Source of the DNA: Pseudomonas helmanticensis
GTDB taxonomy: Bacteria; Pseudomonadota; Gammaproteobacteria; Pseudomonadales; Pseudomonadaceae
DNA: 64,000 bases
Assembly: GCF_900182985.1 (NCBI RefSeq)
Contig: NZ_FXUY01000001.1
Coordinates: 3,906,001-3,970,000 of the forward strand
Direction: 5' to 3'
The notes beneath the pieces are model-generated. The model saw only the letters and a list, made by a program, of their open reading frames with translations, was not told where the DNA came from and did no database searches. The position numbers were made by a program, and so were the translations under genes. Below, in pieces: positions 39,403 to 47,580 of this stretch. Position 1 is the stretch's first letter. Each line of letters opens with the position of its first letter.

Positions 39403-40022
39403 TCCCCGCGTGGCTGATCGCTGTGTTGGCACTGACAACGCTGCAAGCCTCGGCAGAGGTGTTCACCTACACCGACGCCCAAGGCAATCGGGTGTTCACC
39501 GACCAGCCGCGCGGCAACGCCAAACGAGTACCCATTGCCACCAGCAATCGCATGTCCGCAAACCCCACCGCCGCCGCGCCGATCACCACCGCGAAAAAAG
39601 CCTTGGAACAACCACTGTTCCACTACGACATGCTGCGCATTCTGGTGCCCGAACCCGATGCCACGATTCGCAGCAGCGCCGGCGAAATCATCGTCAGCGT
39701 CACCAGCGAACCGGGCCTGCAAAGAGGTCATCGCTATCGTCTGTTGCTGGACGGCCAGGCCACCGGCGAACCCGGCCTGACACCGGTGTTCCCGCTGAAC
39801 AATATCGACCGTGGCAGCCATAACCTTTCGGTGGAAATCCTCGATGCCGAGGACCGTATCGTCGAACGCACGGCGAACCAACCCTTCCACATGCTGCGCA
39901 TTTCCCTCGCGCAGAAACGCCAGGTCAAACCCTGCGTCGCCGAAGACTACGGCGTGCGCCCGGAATGCCCTTTGAAAGACAAACCCGAAGAGCCGAAAAA
40001 CCCCTTCCTGCGTTTCTTCTAA
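39399..40022 (+). CDS. DUF4124 periplasmic protein, second copy
   Basis: 207 aa, signal peptide MIPAWLIAVLALTTLQASA, DUF4124 motif VFTYTDAQGNRVFTDQP, then the same Ig-like module as its neighbour (IIVSVTSEPGLQRGHRYRLL, NNIDRGSHNLSVEILDAE). The shared layout indicates tandem duplication. Translationally coupled to the first copy; its last codons end FLRFF before a 231-base gap to ntrB. Confidence 0.9.
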   Translation: MIPAWLIAVLALTTLQASAEVFTYTDAQGNRVFTDQPRGNAKRVPIATSNRMSANPTAAAPITTAKKALEQPLFHYDMLRILVPEPDATIRSSAGEIIVSVTSEPGLQRGHRYRLLLDGQATGEPGLTPVFPLNNIDRGSHNLSVEILDAEDRIVERTANQPFHMLRISLAQKRQVKPCVAEDYGVRPECPLKDKPEEPKNPFLRFF

Positions 40023-40253
40023 CGCCGTTCAGCTTTGCGCACTATATTGGTGCAATAGACTGCACCGTACCCACATTCCAACCCATTTTGGTTCGAAACT
40101 TCCCGTTCGAGCTTATCGGCTGCCACGCAAACGAGCGTCAAACGCCTGTTTCAGGCGATGAACGCTTCTTTTCGGAGCCTTGGTTTGGTTTTTGCATTTT
40201 CCCGCTACCGACGCTTGCTTGTTGCGCACGCTCCGCCCCCAAAAGAGGCTCCG

Positions 40254-41339
40254 ATGACTATTAGCGACGCAATCCACCGTTTGCTGCTCGACAACCTGAC
40301 CACCGCTACCATTCTGCTCGACGCCGAATTGCGCCTCGAGTACATGAACCCGGCGGCGGAGATGCTGCTCGCCATCAGCGGGCAGCGCAGCCATGGGCAG
40401 TTCATCAGCGAGCTGTTCACCGAATCCACCGAAGCACTGAATTCCCTGCGCCAGGCCGTGGAACAGGCGCATCCGTTCACCAAACGCGAAGCGATGCTCA
40501 CCGCCCTCACCGGCCAGACCCTGACCGTGGACTACGCGGTGACGCCGATTCTCAGCAACGGCGCGACCCTGCTCCTGCTTGAGGTTCATCCGCGTGACCG
40601 CCTGCTGCGGATCACCAAGGAAGAAGCGCAGCTGTCCAAACAGGAAACCAGCAAGATGCTGGTGCGCGGCCTCGCCCACGAGATCAAGAACCCGCTGGGC
40701 GGCATCCGCGGCGCTGCACAATTGCTTGCTCGCGAGTTGCCGGAAGAAAGCCTGCGCGACTACACCAACGTGATCATTGAAGAGGCCGACCGCCTGCGTA
40801 ACCTGGTCGACCGCATGCTCGGTTCGAACAAGCTGCCGTCGCTGGCGATGTGCAACGTCCACGAAGTACTGGAGCGCGTCTGCCAACTGGTTGAAGCGGA
40901 AAGTCAGGGCTGCATCACCTTGGTGCGCGATTACGACCCAAGCATTCCCGACGTATTGATTGATCGCGAGCAAATGATTCAAGCCGTGTTGAACATCGTG
41001 CGCAACGCGATGCAGGCGATCAGCAGCCAGAACGAGCTGCGCCTGGGCCGCATCAGCCTGCGCACCCGCGCGATGCGCCAGTTCACCATCGGCCACATCC
41101 GCCATCGCCTGGTGACCAAGATCGAGATCATCGACAACGGCCCGGGGATCCCGGCGGAACTTCAGGAAACCATTTTCTTTCCCATGGTCAGCGGACGCCC
41201 GGACGGTACCGGGCTCGGCCTGGCCATTACCCAGAACATCATCAGCCAGCACCAGGGCCTGATCGAGTGTGACAGCCATCCAGGCCACACCACCTTCTCG
41301 ATCTTTCTGCCACTGGAACAAGGAGCCACATCGACATGA
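40254..41339 (+). CDS. ntrB: Nitrogen regulation sensor kinase NtrB
   Basis: 361 aa, soluble histidine kinase without TM segments. PAS domain about residues 8-110, phosphoacceptor His142 in GLAHEIKNPLGGIRGA, then N-box RNAMQAI, G1 DNGPGIP and G2 GTGLGLAIT. ATG 40254 with GAGG upstream. Controlled by PII in response to glutamine and phosphorylates NtrC. Overlaps ntrC by four bases. Confidence 0.97.
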   Translation: MTISDAIHRLLLDNLTTATILLDAELRLEYMNPAAEMLLAISGQRSHGQFISELFTESTEALNSLRQAVEQAHPFTKREAMLTALTGQTLTVDYAVTPILSNGATLLLLEVHPRDRLLRITKEEAQLSKQETSKMLVRGLAHEIKNPLGGIRGAAQLLARELPEESLRDYTNVIIEEADRLRNLVDRMLGSNKLPSLAMCNVHEVLERVCQLVEAESQGCITLVRDYDPSIPDVLIDREQMIQAVLNIVRNAMQAISSQNELRLGRISLRTRAMRQFTIGHIRHRLVTKIEIIDNGPGIPAELQETIFFPMVSGRPDGTGLGLAITQNIISQHQGLIECDSHPGHTTFSIFLPLEQGATST

Positions 41340-42772
41340 GCCGTAGTGAAACCGTGTGGATCGTCGATGACGACCGTTCTATCCGTTGGGTACTGGAAAA
41401 GGCCTTGCAGCAGGAAGGTATGACCACCCAGAGCTTCGACAGCGCCGACGGCGTGATGAGTCGCCTGGCCCGTCAGCAGCCTGATGTGATCATCTCCGAC
41501 ATCCGCATGCCCGGTGCCAGCGGTCTGGACCTCCTGGCGCGGATTCGCGAACAGCATCCACGGTTGCCGGTCATCATCATGACCGCTCATTCCGATCTGG
41601 ACAGCGCTGTCGCCTCTTATCAGGGCGGCGCCTTCGAGTACCTGCCGAAGCCGTTCGACGTTGATGAAGCGGTATCGCTGGTCAAGCGCGCCAATCAGCA
41701 CGCACAAGAGCAGCAAGGCCTGGAAGTTGTGCCGGCACTGACCCGCACCCCGGAAATCATCGGCGAAGCGCCGGCGATGCAGGAAGTGTTTCGCGCCATC
41801 GGCCGCTTGAGCCATTCCAACATCACCGTGCTGATCAACGGCGAATCCGGCACTGGTAAAGAGCTGGTCGCCCACGCCCTGCACCGCCACAGCCCGCGCG
41901 CGGCCTCGCCATTCATCGCGCTGAACATGGCGGCGATCCCCAAGGATCTGATGGAGTCCGAGCTGTTCGGCCATGAGAAAGGCGCGTTCACCGGCGCGGC
42001 GAATCTGCGTCGCGGCCGTTTTGAGCAGGCTGACGGCGGCACGCTGTTCCTCGACGAAATCGGCGACATGCCGGCAGATACGCAAACCCGTTTGCTGCGA
42101 GTTTTGGCGGATGGCGAGTTCTATCGCGTGGGCGGGCATGTGCCGGTCAAGGTCGACGTACGGATCATCGCCGCGACGCACCAGAATCTGGAAACCCTGG
42201 TGCACGCGGGCAAATTCCGTGAGGACTTGTTCCATCGTCTCAACGTGATCCGCATCCACATCCCGCGCCTGTCGGATCGTCGCGAAGACATCCCGACCCT
42301 GGCCAAACACTTCCTCAGCCGCGCCGCGCAGGAACTGGCGGTCGAGCCGAAGCTGCTGAAAAGCGAGACCGAGGAATACCTGAAGAACCTGCCGTGGGGC
42401 GGCAACGTGCGTCAGCTGGAGAACACCTGCCGCTGGATCACGGTGATGGCGTCCGGGCGCGAAGTGCACATCAGCGACTTGCCGCCAGAGCTACTGAACC
42501 TGCCGCAGGATTCGGCGCCAGTGACCAACTGGGAGCAGGCGCTGCGTCAATGGGCCGATCAGGCTCTGGCGCGTGGTCAGTCGAGCCTGCTCGACAGCGC
42601 GGTGCCGGCGTTTGAGCGGATCATGATCGAGACGGCGTTGAAGCATACCGCCGGGCGCCGGCGTGATGCGGCGGTGTTGCTGGGTTGGGGGCGTAATACC
42701 CTGACGCGCAAGATCAAGGAATTGGGGATGAAGGTTGATGGTGGCGATGATGATGAGGGGGATGAGGGGTAA
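41336..42772 (+). CDS. ntrC: Nitrogen regulation response regulator NtrC
   Basis: 478 aa. Receiver domain with phospho-acceptor Asp55 (ISDIRMPG); sigma54-activating AAA+ domain with Walker A GESGTGKE and the GAFTGA loop; C-terminal Fis-type HTH (RRRDAAVLLGWGRNTLTRKIKEL). Activates sigma54 promoters such as glnA and, by position, the nrsZ promoter at 43133. A family E repeat and a terminator follow. Confidence 0.98.
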   Translation: MSRSETVWIVDDDRSIRWVLEKALQQEGMTTQSFDSADGVMSRLARQQPDVIISDIRMPGASGLDLLARIREQHPRLPVIIMTAHSDLDSAVASYQGGAFEYLPKPFDVDEAVSLVKRANQHAQEQQGLEVVPALTRTPEIIGEAPAMQEVFRAIGRLSHSNITVLINGESGTGKELVAHALHRHSPRAASPFIALNMAAIPKDLMESELFGHEKGAFTGAANLRRGRFEQADGGTLFLDEIGDMPADTQTRLLRVLADGEFYRVGGHVPVKVDVRIIAATHQNLETLVHAGKFREDLFHRLNVIRIHIPRLSDRREDIPTLAKHFLSRAAQELAVEPKLLKSETEEYLKNLPWGGNVRQLENTCRWITVMASGREVHISDLPPELLNLPQDSAPVTNWEQALRQWADQALARGQSSLLDSAVPAFERIMIETALKHTAGRRRDAAVLLGWGRNTLTRKIKELGMKVDGGDDDEGDEG

Positions 42773-42814
42773 AGACCTCGTTCGCTTGAGGTCGTATGTG
42801 CACGCAAGATCTCT

Positions 42815-42961
42815 CCCCTCACCCCAGCCCTCTCCCGAGGGAGAGGGAGCCGATTCATGTGGCTTCCAAATGTGTGTTCGACTCGGACTTTCATGTCGGC
42901 GCAGTTCTTTATAACAACTCGGTTAGTCCCCTCTCCCTCTGGGAGAGGGTTAGGGTGAGGG
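42815..42961. repeat. Family E long palindrome
   Basis: CCCTCACCCCAGCCCTCTCC at the left and GGGAGAGGGTTAGGGTGAGG at the right, core about 85 bases containing CGACTCGGACTTTCATG, similar in part to the repeated core at 51042. Confidence 0.88.
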
Positions 42962-43060
42962 CAATTCAGCCGTGCACCACCTTAAGGCACTTTGACCCGC
43001 AATCGAGCATGTCCAGCGGCTGACTACCCAAATCAAAACCACTGCAAAACTTTAACTTTT

Positions 43061-43098
43061 AAAACGCGAAAGCCCCGTACTCCGGGGCTTTCGCGTTT
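43061..43098. terminator. Terminator downstream of ntrC
   Basis: AAAACGCGAAAGCCCCG-TACT-CGGGGCTTTCGCGTTT: 13-bp stem with A tract on the left and T tract on the right; placed between ntrC and the nrsZ promoter. Confidence 0.92.
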
Positions 43099-43132
43099 CC
43101 GAAAGCTATTTTTGTTTCAAAAAAATAAAACC

Positions 43133-43148
43133 TGGCACGCCCCCTGCA
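43133..43148 (+). promoter_or_regulatory. Sigma54 promoter of nrsZ
   Basis: TGGCACGCCCCCTGCA: perfect -24 TGGCACG, correct spacing, and CTGCA at -12. It lies past the ntrC terminator and points away from ntrC; initiation is expected near 43159-43160. A TGCACC half-site at 42973-42978 in the preceding repeat-flanked region is a candidate NtrC enhancer. Confidence 0.85.
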
Positions 43149-43159
43149 ACACCTCTCAC

Positions 43160-43383
43160 AGGTGATTCGTTTCACCACCCGTTTCGGGGACCTTGGTACA
43201 GGCAGGCCGGGGATTCCCCTCTTTACACCGGGCGCAGATCGCCACGCGATGCGCCCACCCTTTTGGGATCCTTGGTACAGGCAGGCCGGGGGTTCCCTCT
43301 TTACACCGGACCGACGCGTCACGCGAAGTCCACACCGTTTTGGGAACCCTGATACAGGCAGGTCAGGGATTCCCGCTTTTATT
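43160..43383 (+). ncRNA. nrsZ: NrsZ-like nitrogen-regulated small RNA
   Basis: Three imperfect tandem modules with shared GGTACAGGCAGGCCGGGG cores start at 43193, 43272 and 43349 (spacing 79 and 77 bases). Modules 1 and 2 end in hairpins of different sequence but the same shape: 43230-43256 (GGGCGC..ATCGC-CAC-GCGAT-GCGCCC) and 43308-43331 (GGAC..CGCG-TCA-CGCG..GTCC), which is covariation. Module 3 ends GGGATTCCCGCTTTT, a weak terminator. A 5' hairpin GGTGA-TTCGTT-TCACC begins the RNA. A sigma54 promoter precedes it and ntrC lies upstream. From memory, NrsZ of P. aeruginosa is about this length, is transcribed next to ntrC under NtrC/sigma54, and is processed. No plausible reading frame. Confidence 0.82.
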
Positions 43384-43819
43384 GCTCGCGGAGATGGATC
43401 TCCAGTCGCCAGCGGTCATCGACCTTGCTGCCGGCCCAGTCCCCCTGCAGCGGCCGCGCTGCCAGCACCGTCAGCAACAACCCACCATCACTCGCTCGCG
43501 TCCGCCAGTTCAGGTCTTTGCCGTTGAGCTTGAGCTGACCTTTCTGCGCTTTGCCTTCAGCCTGAAACAGCAGCGCCACGGTGCCGTCGATGATTTCTCC
43601 GTGCAGCTTGGGCTCGTTGTTGAACCACACCACCAGCCCCTGTTCCGTCACCTCGACTTGCTGCAGCACGGTCGGATCGGGCGTGGTCAGGCGGCCGATC
43701 ATCAAGCCGATCATTACGCCGACAATCGCCAGCGAACCGACCACTCGCGGGAATAGTTTCGAACGGTTGTCCACAGGCGGCGTAGAATGCCGCTCGTCTT
43801 TACCTTCGGAGCCGTGCAT
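43379..43819 (-). CDS. Hypothetical single-pass membrane protein
   Basis: 146 aa if the ATG at 43817-43819 is used; one TM helix (VVGSLAIVGVMIGLMIGRL) at about residues 26-44, then a soluble C-terminal domain ending RWRLEIHLREQ. No family recognised. That ATG shares bases with the trmL ATG on the other strand, which is unusual; a GTG at 43774 (product starting MDNRSKLFPRVV) is an alternative that leaves room for a promoter but has a poor ribosome site. The 3' end overlaps the end of nrsZ by about five bases in antisense. Confidence 0.75.
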   Translation of the reverse strand: MHGSEGKDERHSTPPVDNRSKLFPRVVGSLAIVGVMIGLMIGRLTTPDPTVLQQVEVTEQGLVVWFNNEPKLHGEIIDGTVALLFQAEGKAQKGQLKLNGKDLNWRTRASDGGLLLTVLAARPLQGDWAGSKVDDRWRLEIHLREQ

Positions 43820-44273
43820 GTTTCACGTCATCCTTTTTCAACCAGAAATTCCGCCGAATACCGGCAACGTTATCAGGCTGTGCGCCAACAGCGGCTGCCA
43901 CCTGCATTTGATCGAACCGCTGGGCTTCGAGATGGACGACAAGCGATTGCGCCGTGCCGGTCTCGATTACCACGAATATGCCACGCTGCAACGTCACGCA
44001 GACCTCGCCAGTTGCCTGGAGAGCATCGGCAACCCTCGGGTGTATGCGTTCACCACCAAGGGTTCGCGGCCGTTTCATGATGCGGCGTTTGTCCCGGGTG
44101 ATGCGTTCATTTTCGGCCCGGAAAGCCGTGGCTTGCCGCCGGAAGTGCTCGACGCCCTTGGACCGGATCAGCGCCTGCGTCTGCCGATGCGCGAAGGCTG
44201 CCGCAGCCTGAACCTGTCCAACACCGTGGCCGTCGCTGTATACGAAGCCTGGCGCCAGAACGACTTCAAGTAA
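43818..44273 (+). CDS. trmL: tRNA (cytidine/uridine-2'-O-)-methyltransferase
   Basis: 151-aa SPOUT-fold SAM methyltransferase that 2'-O-methylates the wobble base of leucine tRNAs. The knotted SAM site is visible: VYAFTTKGSRPFHD, IFGPESRGLPPEVLD, and LNLSNTVAVAVYEA. Start ATG 43818 giving MFHVILFQPEIPPNTGNVIR, the normal N-terminus. Shares bases with the opposing start codon of the upstream divergent gene. Confidence 0.95.
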   Translation: MFHVILFQPEIPPNTGNVIRLCANSGCHLHLIEPLGFEMDDKRLRRAGLDYHEYATLQRHADLASCLESIGNPRVYAFTTKGSRPFHDAAFVPGDAFIFGPESRGLPPEVLDALGPDQRLRLPMREGCRSLNLSNTVAVAVYEAWRQNDFK

Positions 44274-44282
44274 CACCACACC

Positions 44283-44386
44283 TGATCGTTCCCACGCTCT
44301 GCGTGGGAATGCAACCCGTGACGCTCCGCGTCACTGGACGCGGAGCGTCCCCAGAGGCATTCCCACGCGGAGCGTAGGAACGATCA
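44283..44386. repeat. Family B inverted repeat
   Basis: Full copy starting TGATCGTTCCCACGCTCTGC, ending in its near inverse, with inner GTGACGCTCCGCGTCAC arms. Same arrangement as at 6248. Confidence 0.9.
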
Positions 44387-44405
44387 ACCAGGAGTATTTC
44401 AGCCC

Positions 44406-44438
44406 AAGAAAAAAGCGCCTGTTACGGCGCTTTTTTCG
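44406..44438. terminator. Bidirectional terminator between trmL and secB
   Basis: AAGAAAAAAGCGCC-TGTTAC-GGCGCTTTTTTCGTT: GCGCC stem extended by A/T pairs, serving converging trmL and secB transcripts. Confidence 0.9.
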
Positions 44439-44454
44439 TTGTAGCCAGGACCGT

Positions 44455-44940
44455 TTATTGAACGGTTGGCGTCTCGCCGCTTTCCTGCATGCGCTGCAAT
44501 TCTTGCGCGTACAGGGCGTCGAAGTTCACCGGAGCCAGCATCAGCGCCGGGAACGAACCGCGGGTCACCAGGCTGTCCAGGGTTTCACGCGCGTACGGGA
44601 ACAGGATGTTCGGGCAGAACGCACCCAAGGTGTGGCTCATCGAAGCCGCATCGAGGTTCTTGATCAGGAAGATACCGGCCTGCTGCACTTCAGCGATGAA
44701 GGCCACTTCTTCACCGTTTTTCACGGTAACGGACAGGGTCAGTACGACTTCGTAGAAATCGCCTTCCAAAGCCTTCTGGCGAGTGTTCAGATCCAGCGCG
44801 ACAGCCGGATCCCACTGCTGGCGGAAGATCGCCGGGCTTTTCGGGGCTTCGAAGGACAGGTCGCGTACATAGATGCGCTGCAAGGAGAATTGCGGTGCGG
44901 TTTCTTCTTCGCTGGCTGCAGTGTTCTGTTGGTCAGTCAT
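44455..44940 (-). CDS. secB: Protein-export chaperone SecB
   Basis: 161-aa tetrameric cytosolic chaperone that keeps preproteins unfolded and delivers them to SecA. Core motifs [16 protein letters not shown] and [36 protein letters not shown] are intact. Downstream of grxC with a 57-base gap; the order rhodanese-grxC-secB is conserved with enterobacteria. Confidence 0.97.
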   Translation of the reverse strand: MTDQQNTAASEEETAPQFSLQRIYVRDLSFEAPKSPAIFRQQWDPAVALDLNTRQKALEGDFYEVVLTLSVTVKNGEEVAFIAEVQQAGIFLIKNLDAASMSHTLGAFCPNILFPYARETLDSLVTRGSFPALMLAPVNFDALYAQELQRMQESGETPTVQ

Positions 44941-44997
44941 CTCAGATCCTTATCGATCTTGGGTCTTTTAGGGAGTGCTGTACGTGGGTGCAGCCGT

Positions 44998-45252
44998 TCA
45001 GGCCTTGAGCAGCGCGTCGAGCTTGCCGGCGCGCTCCAGGGCATACAAATCATCACAACCACCGATGTGCTGACTGCCGATCCAGATCTGCGGCACGGAC
45101 GTGCGCCCGGCTTTCTGGGTCATTTCGGCACGCACCTGCGGCTTGCCATCGACCTTGATCTCTTTGAAGGCCACGCCTTTGTTCTCGAGCAGGTACTTGG
45201 CTCGCGAGCAATAAGGGCAGTAATCACTGGAGTAGACGATGACTTCGCTCAT
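44998..45252 (-). CDS. grxC: Glutaredoxin 3
   Basis: 84-aa dithiol glutaredoxin with active site CPYC (residues 12-15), the cis-Pro TSVPQIWI and the glutathione-binding GGCDDLY. Reduces mixed disulfides with glutathione. One base separates it from the stop of the rhodanese gene; the operon continues to secB. Confidence 0.96.
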   Translation of the reverse strand: MSEVIVYSSDYCPYCSRAKYLLENKGVAFKEIKVDGKPQVRAEMTQKAGRTSVPQIWIGSQHIGGCDDLYALERAGKLDALLKA

Positions 45253-45253
45253 A

Positions 45254-45667
45254 TCACTTCACCAGCGGCAGGTTGTCGCCTTTCCAGCTGGAAATCCCGC
45301 CGGACAGCTTGGCGGCGGTGAAGCCGGATTTCATCAGCTCGCGGGCGTGGGTGCCGGCGGTCTGACCGAGGGCATCGACCAGAATGATGGTCTTGGCCTT
45401 GTGCTTTTCCAGCTCGGCGGTGCGCGCAGCCAGTTTGTCCTGGGGAATGTTGATCGCGCCAACGATGTGGCCGGCAGCGAAATCCTTGGCCGGACGGATG
45501 TCCACCACTACGCCTGCGTCTTTGTTGACCAGTGCAGTCAGCTCGCCGGTGCTCAGGCTTTTACCGCCGCCCTGCATCGTGTGCGCCAGCAGCAGAGCCA
45601 GCAGTACGACGAAGATACCGACAAGAATGTAGTGGTTAGTGGCAAATTCAATCAGGTGAGCAACCAT
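45254..45667 (-). CDS. Membrane-anchored rhodanese-like protein without catalytic cysteine
   Basis: 137 aa from ATG 45665-45667. One N-terminal TM helix (ILVGIFVVLLALLLAH) followed by a rhodanese domain of YibN type (VVVDIRPAKDFAAGHIVGAINIP). At the active-site loop, where the family has Cys-x-x-G, the sequence is IILVDALGQTAG: Asp takes the cysteine's place, so sulfurtransfer by the usual mechanism is unlikely. Cotranscribed with grxC and secB. Confidence 0.9.
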   Translation of the reverse strand: MVAHLIEFATNHYILVGIFVVLLALLLAHTMQGGGKSLSTGELTALVNKDAGVVVDIRPAKDFAAGHIVGAINIPQDKLAARTAELEKHKAKTIILVDALGQTAGTHARELMKSGFTAAKLSGGISSWKGDNLPLVK

Positions 45668-45820
45668 CGAAGGAGGTTCCAGGGCGTTAAAATGTCGGCC
45701 AGTATACACAGCCGCTATGGTCGGCCAAACCCCGTCCGGCGGTGACGCGGTCGGAACTTAGCTTTAAACTCCAACTCCCTTTTCCATCGCCCTCTTCTTT
45801 ATTAGCCACGAGTGGATTCC

Positions 45821-47350
45821 ATGACGACTACGCCTAAACCTTTGGTCCTGATGATTCTCGACGGCTTCGGTCACAGCGAAAGCCCCGAATCCAATGCCGT
45901 TTTTGCGGCGAAGAAGCCCGTCCTTGATCGCCTGTGGGCCAGCGTGCCGAACGGCTTGATCTCGGGCAGCGGCATGGACGTCGGCCTGCCGGACGGCCAA
46001 ATGGGCAACTCCGAAGTGGGCCACATGAACCTTGGCGCCGGCCGCGTGGTGTATCAGGACTTCACGCGCGTGACCAAATCGATCCGCGATGGCGAATTCT
46101 TCGAGAACCCGACCATCTGCGCCGCTGTGGATAAAGCCGTGGCCGCTGGTAAAGCCGTGCACTTCATGGGCCTGTTGTCCGATGGCGGCGTACACAGCCA
46201 TCAGGATCACCTGATCGCCATGGCCGAACTGGCCTTCAAGCGCGGCGCCGAAAAAATCTACCTGCACGCTTTCCTCGATGGCCGCGACACGCCGCCGAAA
46301 AGCGCTGCATCGTCGATCGAACTGCTCGATGCGACCTTCCAGGCACTCGGCAAGGGCCGCATCGCCAGCATCATCGGCCGGTACTTCGCGATGGACCGTG
46401 ACAACCGTTGGGATCGTGTCGCTCAGGCCTACAACCTGATCGTCGACGGCAACAGCGAGTTCAACGCCGCCACCGCGCAGGAAGGTCTCGACGCGGCTTA
46501 CGCTCGTGGCGAAAGCGACGAATTCGTTAAAGCCACGACCATTGGCGAGCCGGTGAAAGTCGAGGACGGCGACGCTGTGGTATTCATGAACTTCCGCGCC
46601 GACCGTGCCCGCGAGCTGACCCGCGTGTTCGTCGAGGACGACTTCAAGGAATTCGAACGCGCACGCCAGCCTAAACTCACCGGTTTCGTCATGTTGACCC
46701 AATATGCCGCAAGCATTCCGGCACCGTCGGCGTTTGCCGCGGGCAGCCTGGAAAACGTGCTGGGCGACTATCTGGCAAAGAACGGCAAAACCCAGCTGCG
46801 CATCGCTGAAACCGAGAAATACGCGCACGTGACCTTCTTCTTCTCCGGCGGCCGTGAAGAACCGTTCCCGGGCGAAGAGCGCATCCTGATCCCGTCGCCG
46901 AAAGTCGCTACCTACGACTTGCAGCCGGAAATGAGCGCGCCGGAAGTCACCGACCGCATCGTCGAGGCCATTGAAAACCAGCGTTTCGACGTGATCGTGG
47001 TCAACTACGCCAACGGCGACATGGTCGGCCACAGCGGCGTGTTTGACGCGGCGGTGAAGGCGGTTGAATGCCTCGACACCTGCGTGGGCCGCATCGTTGA
47101 AGCACTGGAAAAAGTCGGCGGCGAAGCGCTGATTACCGCTGACCACGGCAACGTCGAAAAAATGGCCGATGAAGAAACCCACCAGGCGCACACCGCGCAC
47201 ACCACCGAGCCGGTGCCGTTCATTTACGTCGGCAAGCGTGATCTGAAAGTGCGCGAAGGCGGCGTGCTGGCGGACGTGGCGCCGACCATGCTGAAGCTGC
47301 TGGGTCTGGAGAAACCGGCGGAAATGACCGGCACCTCGATTCTGGTCTGA
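45821..47350 (+). CDS. gpmI: 2,3-bisphosphoglycerate-independent phosphoglycerate mutase
   Basis: Mn-dependent interconversion of 3- and 2-phosphoglycerate. 509 aa from ATG 45821. Alkaline-phosphatase fold: LMILDGFGH metal site, catalytic Ser in [22 protein letters not shown], and C-terminal metal ligands in [12 protein letters not shown] and [10 protein letters not shown]. Divergent from the rhodanese gene. Confidence 0.97.
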   Translation: MTTTPKPLVLMILDGFGHSESPESNAVFAAKKPVLDRLWASVPNGLISGSGMDVGLPDGQMGNSEVGHMNLGAGRVVYQDFTRVTKSIRDGEFFENPTICAAVDKAVAAGKAVHFMGLLSDGGVHSHQDHLIAMAELAFKRGAEKIYLHAFLDGRDTPPKSAASSIELLDATFQALGKGRIASIIGRYFAMDRDNRWDRVAQAYNLIVDGNSEFNAATAQEGLDAAYARGESDEFVKATTIGEPVKVEDGDAVVFMNFRADRARELTRVFVEDDFKEFERARQPKLTGFVMLTQYAASIPAPSAFAAGSLENVLGDYLAKNGKTQLRIAETEKYAHVTFFFSGGREEPFPGEERILIPSPKVATYDLQPEMSAPEVTDRIVEAIENQRFDVIVVNYANGDMVGHSGVFDAAVKAVECLDTCVGRIVEALEKVGGEALITADHGNVEKMADEETHQAHTAHTTEPVPFIYVGKRDLKVREGGVLADVAPTMLKLLGLEKPAEMTGTSILV

Positions 47351-47387
47351 CCCCAATCGCCGAAACACCGCAAAACCCTGTAGGAGT

Positions 47388-47467
47388 GAGCCTGCTCGCG
47401 ATAGCCATCTGACAGTCAACTACTCTGTTGGATGTCAGCAGGCCATCGCGAGCAGGCTCACTCCTAC
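47388..47467. repeat. REPIN, family C (TAGGAGTGAGCCTGCTCGCG)
   Basis: Inverted pair of TAGGAGTGAGCCTGCTCGCG elements with a core containing a smaller CTGACA...TGTCAG dyad; between gpmI and envC. Confidence 0.93.
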
Positions 47468-47580
47468 ACTGGTTTGTGGTGTTTTTCAGGCCAGTTATCA
47501 CACAGCCCCAATTGGGCGTTTTTTTTGCAGCCTCGGGCGGGCATACTAGGCCGTCCCTTACCCTGGTGCCGCCCGCCTCT

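Noticed and set aside
43160..43383. Small protein with repeated GTGRPG/PLFTP motif in the threefold repeat
   Set aside because: Repeat spacing (79 and 77 bases) is not a multiple of three in both steps, so no single frame reads all copies; hairpin covariation fits RNA instead.
43379..43383. Functional antisense overlap between nrsZ 3' end and the hypothetical membrane protein gene
   Set aside because: Overlap is about five bases and depends on an unmapped sRNA end; too small to claim regulation.
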